Under the pieces are notes generated by a model. The model had not been told where the DNA came from, searched no databases, and worked only from the letters and a program-made list of their open reading frames with translations. A program made the position numbers and the translations under genes. A DNA stretch of 64,000 nucleotides from Burhinus oedicnemus. Taxonomy: Eukaryota; Chordata; Aves; Charadriiformes; Burhinidae. Of this stretch, positions 26,467-63,755 are shown piece by piece; position 1 is the first letter of the stretch; the number at the start of each line of letters is the position of its first letter. The stretch covers positions 879,827-943,826 of the forward strand of contig VFFE01007601.1 of the NCBI GenBank assembly GCA_008921705.1. Direction: 5' to 3'.

Positions 26467-28964
26467 TGGTTTTGGTTTTTTTTTTTTTTTAATAACTGAT
26501 ACTTTATACTTCAAGACAGCTTTTATTTTCAGAAGTAAAGTCTGGGAAATAAGTAAGGTAATTTTAAAGAAAAGAATTATGTATTTGTTTAAAAAAACCC
26601 AATAGCGGTCACAACTTTCTTAGACATCTTTTCACATAGAAAACTGAATCTGAGTCCCAGAGTGTTTTGAAATTAGAAGATACATCAGTAACACAAAGTG
26701 TAACATCTACTATACAGGCCAGCGTGATGAATTACAACCTATTTTTCCCTTAGTTGTATGAGCTGCTTAGTCATACGGACTACAGTTACTGTGCAGAGCA
26801 TGTGCATTATAGTAAAAATAGATGAAACCGGCAAGCAAAAATTAAGGGTCAATAATGCACTGCTTAACCAAAAAGTAGTGTCCGGCTGCTTGCATTGACA
26901 CTTTTGTCAGCAGGACTGGGCAAATGCCCAGCTGGGTGTCGTGGACGGGTTAATATCTTCACACTTTTTCCTTCCTCACAGCTGCCACATGCAGTGCTCT
27001 GAAACCTGATAGTTTTCATCAAAAACTGCATCTTATTTTCCGTCTTAGTATACTAATCAATTTTCCCGTGCAGAGCTTGGAGCGTATTAACTGTCAGTTA
27101 CTCCTAATTAATACTGAAGGCAGACAAAAAGAGAGAAGAAAGTAATTGACGTTATTTAATATAAAATGCCTCTCCCAATTTTGTTTCCTTTGTGGAAAAC
27201 TCTTTTGGTCCCTGTTCAGGATTTAAGCACCGGCCTGTTTTATGTTTTGTTTCACAAGGCTGATTGAATGGCAGTTTATTATTCAAAACAATAAATTAAA
27301 CTTCTCAAAGCCAAGGAGTTCCAGCAGTTCTGGCACAGACTGTTTTCTGCCAGAAGGAACACGCTCAGGTCTGATTCATACCAACTGTTGCTCTTTAACA
27401 GAAGAAAAATACATAAAACCTGCTATATATCTTTCAAGAGTCACATTAAAATTTCTTTAGCATAGAAATTGGGATGCATTAAAGAAAAAAGTGAGCAACT
27501 TTCATTGCAAAATAGATAATGAAAGCTTCTAGGCCAAAATGTACTGCGTATTAATTCCATGTAACAGTACGAATATTATGGCCTAGTATTAAAGGCTGAT
27601 TTCAAAGAGACCATGAAAAGAGAGCAATCTTCTTTGATGTTTTATGTTTAAATTAAATATAACTGAAAAGGGATACAGGATCATTGCTCTTGCTACAGTG
27701 AAATGAGGAAGGGCTTTGCAGCACACCAGTAACAGCTGAATTAGATCTGGGCTTCATAAGATTCATGTATAATTTATGTATATCAGTAATGTGTGCGGGT
27801 ATGTAAACAATAGGAATTTATAACATTTATGCGCTTTTAAAATATACATAAAAGGAAAACTGAAAAATAGGCCTAAGTGTATAGTTATGTAATATATATC
27901 TTAGGAAATCTGCAGAGGTTCTGGTTTTCTAATCAGAAATCTGATTAAAAAATAAGTTAAGCTTTCTTTTTTTTTATTTTTTAAAATTTATTACTTTAAA
28001 TTGCCTACTTTTAAATATTAGCGGTAAAGAGAAAGCAAACCATATCGGCCACTTTGGATAGGAGCTATTCCAGCGTTTCTCCTTGTGTGCTCTTATGCTA
28101 TGGTGGCTGGTAACACATAGCATTTAAACAGCTTTTAGAGGAGGTGGTGATACTAAATTAATTATGGAATGATTGTGATATCTCCTGGGTGACTTTTAGT
28201 CACAAGCTGTTGCGTTTCGGCTGACCTGAGGGTACAAACAGAAGAGCTCAGGTTTGCGCGTGGTTTCTGTAGCCTGTGCCGTTACCATTATGAATGCTGA
28301 CTAGTGTTCTCCTAGAGACTTAATTTACTAATATGCTTTTTCATTAAACTTTTCAAATATATCATCGGGACTAATATTTAAAAAAGAATGGATAAAAAAG
28401 TTGACTTTAATATTTTGTTTTTTTCCACAAATGGCATCCTTTCTTTGAGTACAAATGAAGCTACTTAGAAATAAAAATCCTTCTTAGTACTTTACCCTTT
28501 TTACAGTTATATGTCATTTTCCTGTCTACAAACTGAAGATATTACCTTTGTAGAAGGGCTTTTATATTGTCTCATATTACTGTGAAATAGCAATGGTTTA
28601 TTCAAATGAGGAATTATCTGCCTACCACATTATGCTTTCTACTTCCAACACACAAATGAAAACGGCTGTGCCTCCAGGCAGTGCGAGATATTGATACACT
28701 CAAACTTATTATTTTTGCAGTGGTTAACAATACCATGTGGAAAACACATTAGCAGAAGGTGTGGTGAGATATTACTGTAATATCTTTTCTAGTAAGTACT
28801 ATATGCCAAGGATTATTTTTCAGTTGGGCATTTGTCTATGTGCTTGTGTAAAAAGCCTTTGAAGGGTTTCCGACTTGTTTTTTTTTTTTTTAAAAGGCTG
28901 CATTTTCTTTTTTTCTTTAAGTTATAATAAGCTTTCCAGATCATTTCTCCTCAGATTTCTTCTG

Positions 28965-29520
28965 TTTTCGAGGGGAGGCTGGGGAGCAGCGCTGCGAGCA
29001 CCGAGCCGTGCAGCAGAGCAGCAGACACAGTCCCCGAAGCAGGGGTGCCTTTGCTGGAGCCACTCGCCCCGTTCCCGCCGGAGTTACCTAGCTCTGCCCA
29101 CGCTAATCCCTGTCCTGGCCTCTTTGCTCACCCTATGGATTTACGTTACCATCCGTACCACCTTTTCCCCCCTGCTCTTCCCCTCCCAAAAGGCTTCCTG
29201 TGCCCCTTGGCCTCCAGATAAGCCCCCAGGGCTGTGCCCTTTGCCGCCTGGGGCAGGAGCGAGAGGGGACTCGGGCCACGGCGGCACTGTCGTCCGCACG
29301 GGGTCTGCGGCTGTCGGGGCGGTGCGGTTATTGGGGGCCCCCAACACCCCTTCTTACAGGAGCCCTGCTGGGATGCTGGTTGGCTGGAATAATCTGACCT
29401 GGAGACTTTGCCCCGTGAAGGGTATTCGAAGCCTAGATGGTAAGAGCTGTGCAGGAAGGGTGCTGGGGAGGCAGGCACGGGCAGCATGGCGCTGCCGCAC
29501 CGTCGTGGCATGCCCTGGAA
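28965..29520. promoter_or_regulatory. GC/CpG-rich segment in intron 1
   Basis: A block of about 550 GC-rich bases following a poly(T)/AT-rich region. It contains CpG clusters (ccgttcccgccgg, cgggccacggcggcactgtcgtccgcacgg, gtcggggcggtgcgg) and a strong donor-like site, tagatg|gtaaga, near 29438. An open frame of 220 codons (28875-29537) crosses it but begins in homopolymer-derived Phe/Leu and has no recognisable domain, so I treat it as chance. It could be a regulatory island or an unannotated first exon. Confidence 0.3.
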
Positions 29521-30499
29521 GCTCCATAAAACTGTGACGCGATTCCTCTACTACTTTTGATTTTGCAACGTGTTATGGAGGACGCTGATCTGGTGCTATA
29601 GATATTTCTGACAGTTTTTAGTATAGATTTAAAATACAGTTTTTAAAGTACATTTCTTTAACTTCAGTAAACAAAGAACTATGTTTCCTTGAAAAGCACT
29701 TGCCGATAGATTGTTGCAGTATAGCGAAAGGAATTTGTATGGCTGCCTATTGAAATTTAAAATGTAGACCAGTGTTCCATGTGCACACTAATGCTCAGAC
29801 ATCCCCGACATACTGTGGCACATCACCAAAATCAAACAACGTTTAAATGTCACAGAAAAAAACGGTAACTTTCCCAACTTCTGAAAATTGTTACCTATAA
29901 CCTTGGTTTTAGGCAGTACCTTCACGAGACTACATCCCTTACCTGAAAGTAGTTAAATTTTGCCTAATTAAATATGGAGAGATGTGTTGCATGAGGGAAA
30001 GCAGAAATAAGCCCAGTATACAATCTGAAGTTCCATGCAATGTAAGAGGCATATTTCCAGGATAAAATGTATACTGGCTAACAGGGGGAGGAAGTGCGAT
30101 GGCCAGTGCAGACTTTGGTGGTACCTGGTTTTGTTGTTGTCGCACTGTAATTGCAGATTGTTGTCTATGGCACTGGGTTCAGCATTTGAAAGCGGATAAA
30201 TCAAATAATAAATGTTGCTGTAAAGAAATGAGAACAGATAGATAGTTGATTTTAAACACGAATCCAAAACAACTCTCCCAGAACTGTAGAGCAAGAGTTG
30301 TTAATAAGAATTCAGTCTTAGCAGAGATGATCTACCCTTTTGTTCTTGCAACTGCAAATAGGACAGTTGCTTTTTTTCAAGCAGAGGTGACTGCGAGGAA
30401 AGAGCGTGGTCTCTTCAGCACGCAAAGCAGAGCTGCGAGGTAGATAAGATGTCCTCGAATTACTGGTGTTTGGAGAGAAAACGGAAAGGGGCATCGTGG

Positions 30500-31255
30500 T
30501 TCCCTTCTTGGGAACAGTCTTCAGTCTATTTGACACTTTCATTGATGACTTGGGTGAACAAAGCATCCATTAAATCTGCAGCTAGTGCCAAGAGGAGAGG
30601 ATTTACAAGTGCTCTGGAGGCAGCACGGGAATCCAGAGTAATCCTGACAAACCGGATCTGACATAACCTAGATGCAATATTGATGGGGGCAATATGAAAT
30701 GGTGATATGATAAATCCATTGGACAGCCAGAAGGAGAAAGGACCGAGCTAGCCTTTCCTGCGTGGGAAGTCAGACCTGCTGAGCTCTGGCGAGCCCTCCC
30801 AACCAACGTCTCTGAGCAATAGCTCTTCAGGAAAGTGGCTGGGTGTAACAGGGGACCACAGGGCTCTGCTGTTATGAAGAAAAGCAATTGTACTGGGCAT
30901 TACGAACAAATGCAACACACAAAATGTGCAGAGAAAGGAGCTGGGATGGTTGTAGGGAAGATTTGATAGCAGCTGCAGGAAGGTAAGAGAAGCCCTTCTC
31001 ACTGTGCACAGGAAGACTGGTTTATGCTGTCAGCAGAGAGCCACCACAGGGTTAAGAGTAGCTTTGTAAGACTAAGGGGCACTGAGCAATTAATTGTCCC
31101 TGGAGGTCATGAAATCTCCACCAAAGAGGGTTCCTAAGAGCAGATTAAAGAAATATGTCAAGAGTGGTTGAGTTCAGCTTGATCCCACCCTAGGAGCTTG
31201 TCTAACCATCCTCCTAAGATCACTTCCAATTTTATTTCTGTGATCATAGCCATTA
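30500..31255 (+). mobile_element. Degenerate ancient CR1-like LINE relic
   Basis: Several stretches resemble the CR1 ORF2 nucleotide sequence in the sense orientation: ttcattgatgacttgggtga near 30540, ccagagtaatcctgacaaac near 30632, ggctgggtgtaacaggggac near 30840, and ctggaggtcatgaaatctcc near 31101, followed by aagagcagattaaagaaata. The segment ends near gatcacttccaattttattt, which is like a CR1 3' end (gaccccttccaactctatgattc). No open frame survives, so the copy is old. Identification is by remembered consensus, and the limits are rough. Confidence 0.6.
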
Positions 31256-34200
31256 TCCAAGATATAGCCACTGTTTGCCCCTTTCCCAGCGGAAATTGCC
31301 TGACTTCTCTGCACTTCTCTGACTCTTGGCAGGAGACAGGCACTTAACTCGTATCAGCTTTGTAAACCTGAGTTTAGCAGCTCTGTGATAACATTTGACA
31401 TGTCATCTTCCAGCTGTTAGGTTGGATGATTGTCCAGATTAAATAGAGTTTACTATTGCCAAACATATGCAAAACTAACTTGGCAAAGCATGTGTATACA
31501 TTGGCTGATGTTTTATTTTACTCCCTCAATAGTATAATGGAGGGCTTTAGAAATCGTTATTTGGGATAAGAAGGGTTTTACTTGCAGCTTATAAATGTAT
31601 TAAAGTAGCTTAGAGTTTTTAGTGCTCCCCATCATTAGCTGAACTTACTGTGAAACCGGATCTCTTTTTTTTTATCAATTCTAACCAGAACTCGCCAAAA
31701 AAAAGTTCAGCGGCAGATGATTTCAGAGCTTAAATTATAAAGGTGGAGGAAGTTTCTCCTTTCAGCAGACTCTCCAAGCTTTTCTGACCAAGAAAGTAAT
31801 TTCACTAAAACCCAAAGAAAATACATCTTGTGGAGCTGAAGAAAAAGAAAACAGTTGTTTAGTGTTGGCCAGATGCAGTCTAGAGTATAGGGAAAAGTTC
31901 CTGTGTCCATTTGTTAACCAATGCTACAGTCTTTATCGACATAAGTGCTGGGTTTGTTCAACAAGCGAAAATGAACGTAACTCCTGTATTCTTAATGGAA
32001 TCAGCAAAACAGCATAACATAAAATATTGTTATAATAATTAATTATTCTAATAATTAATATAGGTTGTTGAGATTGCTGAACTGTCTTTACTTCTACCAG
32101 TGTTTGAAATACGGTTTTGCAGTTCCCTTGAATTCAAGAGGCCAAATTCTCCTCACATACAGTTCCTCACATACAAACATGTAATCTCGCTGAAGTACTG
32201 TCAAATGGTGCATTTTAATTTGAAGACTAGATTTACCCCTAATATCTTATCAACTTCATTTATATAATAATTTATTTGTTTATTTTTAAGGGTTTTTTAA
32301 TTTGCTCTTTTAGTACAGCAGCAATTGTTTTGGATGAGTTTAGAGAAGGCAGCCCCATGTGTTTCAAATACATGATACATTACAGGGAAGGGATGTTTAC
32401 ACTTCTGCATAAGAGAATATAATTGATTTTGTGCTTGGATAATTAGGAAATGGTTTTCTTTGATGTATTCAAGAGTCCTGAATTAAAAATTTAAAGTTTG
32501 CTAACTGTTAGAAAAATTGATTCAGAAACAGCTTTAATGGATGAAAAGGCAGCATGCGATTGCAAATATGGTCTCAAATCTAATACTGTGCTAATGCTGA
32601 GTAGTCATACATCTAGGATACTTGGGTATCTTAATATCCTTGGCCATTTTAATTCTGAAATCAAGACAGTAATACAGATAGCTTAGGAAAAAAGTGCACA
32701 TTTTGAAACAAAAAATATTAAAAATTTATCTTTCAAAGATTTTGACAGGTAGATGTAATTATACGTAAAGGCAAATGTGTCATAGGGGTGGGAATGCAAA
32801 AATCTCAGATGGTGTGCAAAATTTATGGCAAACGCAAGAAAACAAATTCTGCATGGCTATGAATTAGACTTTTTTTTTAAAGTATTCAAATTCACACCCT
32901 ATGCAGCATTTCAAATATTTGTGAGTATAAATACTTCCAAAATAAGTAGTTGCAGCTAAGATCATAACTTTATTAGTTCAGATTTTTCTCTTTTTCTTAA
33001 TTTTGAAAGGTGCTGGGCAGCAGTTTAAAATCCTTAATTTTGTCATTTGAAAATCAGTGTCCAGGTTGTCGGTCTGTTCTAACAGACGTGTTTTGTGTTC
33101 AGCCTTTTCATCACTGTTGTAGACAGGATTACTCAAATAATCCAGCCATCTAGATACTTTACCTCCGACACTGCGTGTTGCTCGCTGTTCTTGGATGTTG
33201 AAAGCATAAGAAGGATTACAGGGGCAGCAGATGGGCTGAATTGATTTATAGCCTTGCCAGTGTTTGCAATCTCATTGTGAGTATTGCAATAGTTGATGCA
33301 CATCTTCAACTCCTGTCTCCCAGAGCTGTGCAAAAACTTGCCTGGTTCATGGATTTCATTGTGGAAACTGTATGGCAGTGCTCCCGCCTGCCATTATTTT
33401 AGTGAAGAAAGACTATTTCTGGCTTTCCTAGTTGTACAAAGACACTGCTGGTATAGCACAGCTGTACAGCTGATGTTAAATAAATAAATGAAGAGGACAA
33501 CTTCTGTTTGCTTTTTACATTGCTGACCTTATGATCGGGAATGTTTTGCGCGGGATAGAGCAAACTTTGGCTGACGCAGGCTAATTCCCTGGGCACTCAA
33601 TGGAGAATGAGAGCTTCATTCAGCTGCTTTGAATCATCTTGTGCCAGAGACCCCCCACGAGCAGGCGAGGGCTGCGCTTTGGTAACCTGAGCACGAGCTG
33701 GGGTGGGAGGTGTATGTGTACAAGTGGTGAACCGCCCCCACAAAATGCCTTAGCTGAGCGCTGTCTTCACTTCGTGTTTTCAGTTTCCAATAGTTTAGTA
33801 AATCTGTAGCAGGATTATTTGGAAAATTATGTTATCAAGTACATAAATATTATGATTGTAGAACAGAAAGAGGAAAGGAAATTTTCAAAGCTGTGCACGC
33901 CTGTCCTGTGTGTCTCTTACGTCCTGTATTTCATGACAGAAGAGAAATCCTCAAATTTGGGTGTCACTCTAAACGATGCTTTATACACAGCTCTTCTCCC
34001 AACCTCCCATCTGCTTATCTCCTTTTCCCACTGACCCATGAATATGCCCTTCCTTCTTTGCCTTGATTAGATGATAAAATATTCTGTTTCTGCTCTGGGA
34101 GGATAAAGCATGCAACCTGAAACACCCTGAAATCTGGAAATTCATATCAGACAGCTGGATTTCGAAGCTGTGGCCATTCCCAGACCTATTGGTGCATGGG

Positions 34201-34270
34201 AGCGGCCCTCCTCACTAATTCTGACCCTCTGCGAGTGGCTTGGAGGCTGCAGCTGATCCGTACAGCATTT

Positions 34271-34288
34271 GTTTTTCCGCAGGTAAGG
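34271..34288 (+). promoter_or_regulatory. Candidate recursive splice site in intron 1
   Basis: tttgtttttccgcag is followed at once by gtaagg (AG at 34281-34282, GT at 34283-34284). A good polypyrimidine tract with CAG directly joined to GTAAG is the signature of recursive splice sites, which occur in long introns of neural and muscle genes in vertebrates. Use of this one is inference only. Confidence 0.4.
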
Positions 34289-37143
34289 TGGCTCCCTGCA
34301 GCTGCCCAGTTTTCCCCACTGCTGGTTTGCAGTCCAGGGATGAAGCTGGCAGGCACAGGGAGCAGAGCGCTGCCCTGCTGGGCAGCAGGGACCGAAAGCT
34401 GTTGGCCTGAGCTGGCCGGAGGCAACCCACCATACAGCTGTGCAGGACACTCCTGCCCTTGCCTTCCCCATGCCCAGCTGCAGAGCCTGGAAACGACTGC
34501 AGAGGTGGGGAGCAGTGAGCGCCTCGAGCATGCCCAGCCTGGGGGTGCTCTGGCAGGGCACTACTTAGGTGCTGGGGGGTTTCTTAGGGACAGTGCTCCA
34601 AAGTTGGTCAAAATATGAGGAGGCTGAGGGAGCTTCAGGGCTTGTGGCAGTGTCAAGTGAGATGGTTTCACTGGAGAGAGGGAGCTCATGCCTGCCTCCA
34701 GCAGGTAGCCGCCAGAGTTGGGAAGCGGCAGCAGCTGTCGGGATGTGCGCGCTGCTGCGTAGGCTTGCAGCATGGTGGAATTAGATTGCTGGGAACAGGA
34801 GTCATCTGCAGCTCCTGAGCCTGAAAACATCACATGCTGGCTTCTGGCTTTTTATTTTAAGACCACCAGGCAATTCTTATTTGCATGCTCCATAAAACTT
34901 TTAAAAAGAGTTTTACAGCTTACTTAGCGTACAAAAGGTATAACCAGCTGTAAAATGAAACAATTGTCAGGACTGTGGCAAATCCCACGCAGCACATCAC
35001 AAGCCAGGACGCTCCAGATGCTGGTGGCACAGCCCAGCCCAGGCACAGGGTTGTGCCACGTCCCCCGGTGGTGATGACAGTGTGCGTACCAGTGTGGGAT
35101 GCTCTGCTTGCTGAGCCCCGCGCACCCCACGGGGCTCCTCGGTAGCTTTTGTGGGTCCTCAGCATCTCATGGGCTGAGATTTCTGAGAGCCTCTGTGTTG
35201 TTTTGACTGTACTTGCGTCCTGGCTCTCATCCCTAATCAAATTTACAGCAAACTGCCCTATAAGTGTAAGTCAAAGAGTAAGCGATGGAAACCACATGGG
35301 AAAACAAAAGGCACCTCAGCTCCGAAGCGCGCTGGTGGCAGCTTGTGCTGGCAGGGAGTCTCGTCATTACATAATGATGCACTTATCCAAACGGCGTTTT
35401 GTATTTTGGGAGACAGATGTGCCTTGCAGTTGCTAGTGGAAGTTAAACGTTAAATATGAAACCCATTCATTTTCTCTTAGTCATACTTTGGATTTAAGCA
35501 GATGTTTTGCTAATTTGTGGTTTTCAAATGTAGCATGCTGACAAGACATTTATCATTAACTACAACTTCATCCATGCAGTTTAGCAAATTGGCCAATTAT
35601 TAACAGTGAGGGTTGCGTGGCGGTTGATGCATAGCTCCTGCTGCTTTGAAAGGCCTAAATTGAAACTCAATACGTTTTTACAATATAAATTAATTGAGCT
35701 TTGGACCACATCCCTGTTATTTGAGTGCTCTCTGCTCTCATCTTCAGAATGAACAGCCATTTGTAACGTGCTGAGTAGTTGTTCCGTCTGTGAGCGGAGG
35801 CTCCTGCCGGTGGAAAAAGTGATGGCTAACACTTTTCTGGTGAGGGCATGAAAATGGCTGCTGCCAGGCGTAGGCAGCATGACATACGGAGGGAGCGTGG
35901 CCACGGGACATTGTACATACATGCAGACCAGGCTGGCTCTGCCACAGATGATGCAGGAGGCATCCTGGAAGGGTGCAGGGCGGGCAGTAAAAGCAGGGTG
36001 GGAGCAGCTGCCTGGAAGCTAGCGCTGCCTAATACTTTCCGTTATAACATTTCTCTTGCTTTTAACTTTTCTAGACCTTACCCATTTTGATTTATTTTTT
36101 CCTGTTTTATGTTTGCAGGGTTTGATGGGGTGGGGGGAGGAAGGGTTGGTGATGGTGCTGTGAACTGGTAAGATGTCCCAAAGGTGCTTCCCAAAGCCAG
36201 GAACCACCATCATATGCCTGAAAATATCATCTCCTATTTTCCCAGCGCTGGAATTCAAGCGGGCAATTTAGTTATCATTTATTCATCCCATGTACGAGTC
36301 TTGAAGGAGAACACTCAATGCACCTCTAATTTCTAGAAAGTATAAGGATCTTGATTTTCACCAGCTGGCACTGCAGAAATTTTGCCTTATGTTCCAGCTG
36401 AACTGGGAAAACCTTTCAGGACGGTTTGTTCATAGTTGCTCCAGCTACTGGCAAATCATTCCCTTTTTTTCCTTCTCTATATTTGTGTCTGCACAACAGG
36501 GAAACTATATACCTTGTTACAAAACAGACAGCCATGCAGATTAATTAAATAAGAACTGTAAAAAAATTAAAATAAATACATGTGGTGTATTTCATCTTGC
36601 TTTATGCAGCCAGATGTGCTGGGTGTGAAGTACTTACAGGGCTGGCTTTACAGTCTCATTTGATGTCCTTTCCTTCGCATCCCCCTCCTCTGCGGAAAAG
36701 GGAGTAATGGTCAGGAGCAGCGATGTCTCAGCAGGGAGGCTGGAGGTTGCACAAAGTGTGGAGAAGAGAAAAACCATGGATTTGGGGATGGTGTGGGAGG
36801 GCTTGTGTTGCCTCTGTGCCTGGTCTGCATTAGAAGCATGAGTCCTAGGGGTACTTAAAATGAGCTGAAGGCCTGGTCCAGAGGGTTCGTGAGGGATGCA
36901 GTCGGGGTTTTAAAGAGACATCTTTGGCATAGTTATCTCCCTAGTAGCTTTCTGATTGAAAGGGATGTGGCAGTGGATGTGGAAGGGAAGATGACAGGTT
37001 AAGGCTACGTTGTCAGTCGCCACCTTGCTTTGCCTGGGTTTAGATAAGCTATATCTCCAGAAGTGGCGGTGTGTCCCATGCCAGGCTTTAGTGCAGGCAG
37101 ACGTCAGGTGAATTCAGCTAACCCAGATCCTGATCCTTTGCAG

Positions 37144-61753
<24,610 letters not shown>

Positions 61754-61853
61754 TGCAGATGAACTGGAAGAGCTATAATGAGTGAATGCCGATACTTTTT
61801 TTTTTTTTACTTCTATGATATAACTGTCAATTTGCACTGTACAGAGGAGGGAA

Positions 61854-61859
61854 AATAAA
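61854..61859 (+). promoter_or_regulatory. RBM20: Proximal poly(A) signal AATAAA
   Basis: Only 101 bases after the stop codon. Use would leave a 3' UTR of roughly 120 bases. The downstream sequence (agcatgttccatgcatcaat) is only weakly GU-rich. Confidence 0.4.
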
Positions 61860-63734
61860 GAGCATGTTCCATGCATCAATGCCCAGAGTGCCGTTAAAAA
61901 CCAAAATGCCTGAAACTGTTTCCCACGGTGAAGCAATGCTGGCATATCTGTAAGAAGTGGAGCAATTCTTTCTCACATTCTGCGTGCTGGGAGTGGTTTC
62001 CTAGATTAAATCAGAATTCTCAGGGATTCTTAAAGTTTTAATTCTGATGTAACGCATCAGGTCAGGCAGAGTATTTAGAAGCACTCAGCATCCTCCAGTG
62101 GACGCTGGAAGGAAAGGAGATGTGACTATAAATAGGCTTTAATGTTGCTTAAAATATCTTCAGCCATTTCACTCATTGCCCCAGTGATAAGTAGGATTTG
62201 CATAGGACATCTAAAGCTATTGTGCTAAAGCTAGTCAGTAGATGGCATAATACAAACCCCATCAGCATCCACCTCCATGTGTCTTGGAGCTTGGTGAAAT
62301 GATAAAGTGTTCATGTTGTTAAGCACTGACTGTACACTGACTGTGTTGTACGAATGCAGAGGGAGCCACAGTCTGTCCCAGGGACCTTATAGCCTGAACC
62401 CAGCACAGCGAGAGCAATTTGAATACACGTGCTGACAGGTAACCTGCTTCGGTTTTCAGCATTTTCCATGGCGTGGTCAGGATGTTCTCCAGGTAGCACT
62501 GTGTTTGAAATTCTTCTTTTTGATAATTCTAAAGGGTGCCAACTTTGAGTCTTACAGACTTGAAACTCTCACGAGAGGCTTTTTAAAGTGCCACGTGTTC
62601 GGACCATGTCTCTTATAGACATTTTATTCAAGATCCTTGCTTTTGGGGTCTTTTTGTTTTCTTTCAAGCCTGCTTTTCCTCAGCTTGGCAACATTGAATT
62701 TTCCTAGTTTTCCTGGAAAGATGCCAGACTTTTAATATTGTTTTTGTGTTTTATTTCCCTGAATTTTTTAAGGCGAATACAACAACTGATGGCTCAGAGA
62801 GTGCTGCACTGAGAACACAGGATGCACCAGCAGCTCTGGCATTATTATGAACTATTGTTTTTGCACAGTTGTTGCTTAGTATTTTGCAAAGTCCCTTTGA
62901 AATGCACTGTACAAGTTTCTGGTTCATTTCAATAGGGCTTTGTGTAGTAAAGTGAATACGTACGCAAACCATTGCCAGAATTGATCCTGGAGTTATGCTT
63001 TTATAAAATGCCCCACACAATCTAGGCAGATGGGGATTTGCAGACGTATTTCCATTCTTTGCCTCACTAATATTCATCAGAGTAGGTTATGTAAAAATTG
63101 CTGGTGCTGGATGTCCTGTTTAGATGTTGTGCCGAGGAAGTAGTTTCCCAGAAGGTTCTAGCCATCCCTAAGAATGACATGGATGTCACGAAATATCGCA
63201 AAGTGGCTAAATTGCCAAAACTGCTTCCACCAGTGTATTTGTTCCATTATGTCTTGTGCCAGCAGCAATGCTTGTTCTCTGAAGTACCCTGTAGCCAGGC
63301 AGTGTGTCTCAGAGGTGCCTGGTGTTGTTGCCTGAAGCCCTGTTCCATTTCATGGCCTGTGCTTTCCACTCGTTTTTACCAGATATGGGTTCAGATTTCA
63401 TATTTGGAATTCCTGCTTCTCGCAAGTTGAGGGATTCTTTGCATCCCAGATTCAGACATGGCCTATCCAAAAGACAAGGGGAAATGAAAAACAGTACAGC
63501 CTAAATCCTCCTTTGTCCAGGCTTGAAGTATGTTAAAACTTGGGTCCATCTGTCATGTAAAACAGCTTTTTTATGTTTTTCCCTATGGAAAAAAAAAATA
63601 TTGCAAACCAGGTATTTTTCCTTCAAGGGTTGGGTTTTTCTTTGACCCTTTGTTTTCCATATTGCAGTGAAATTTGAGCACAGGGCTGTTAGGGCAAGAG
63701 CTTGTATTGCAAGCTGTAAGATTACGAAAATGGC

Positions 63735-63740
63735 AATAAA
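63735..63740 (+). promoter_or_regulatory. RBM20: Distal poly(A) signal AATAAA
   Basis: tggcAATAAAgattg, about 2 kb after the stop, with a plausible cleavage region some 15-20 bases on and GU-containing sequence beyond. This is the likelier main end of the transcript. A weaker ATTAAA occurs at 62005-62010. Confidence 0.55.
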
Positions 63741-63755
63741 GATTGTGCAATTATC

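Larger units (their letters stand above)
1..37143 (+). other. RBM20: RBM20 intron 1 (3' part) - non-coding
   Basis: No segment here encodes the RBM20 N-terminus, and no open frame resembles a known protein other than the CR1. The sequence is mostly AT-rich with scattered mononucleotide runs, and it ends in the exon 2 acceptor (cctttgcag). Recognisable contents are listed separately: CR1 copies, short repeats, GC-rich islands, the assembly gap and acceptor/donor juxtapositions. I see nothing definable in the long remainder (1-8158, 8846-20948, 31256-37143 apart from the items listed). That it is intron 1 is inferred from gene structure; exon 1 lies outside the window or was missed. Confidence 0.75.
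61754..63755 (+). other. RBM20: RBM20 3' untranslated region (inferred extent)
   Basis: Follows the stop codon directly. The 3' end is placed 15-20 bases after the distal AATAAA (63735-63740), where ttgcaattatcttctaaagca is followed by GU-containing ctggtcctgtatc. It includes a poly(T) run near 61796 and the short duplication CACTGACTGTA near 62325. A 110-codon open frame at 63098-63430 shows no domain and is taken as non-coding. Extent is inferred without transcript data. Confidence 0.6.

Noticed and set aside
62126..62135. MEF2-like ctataaatag
   Set aside because: Lies in the inferred 3' UTR and such short matches are expected by chance; no regulatory claim made.
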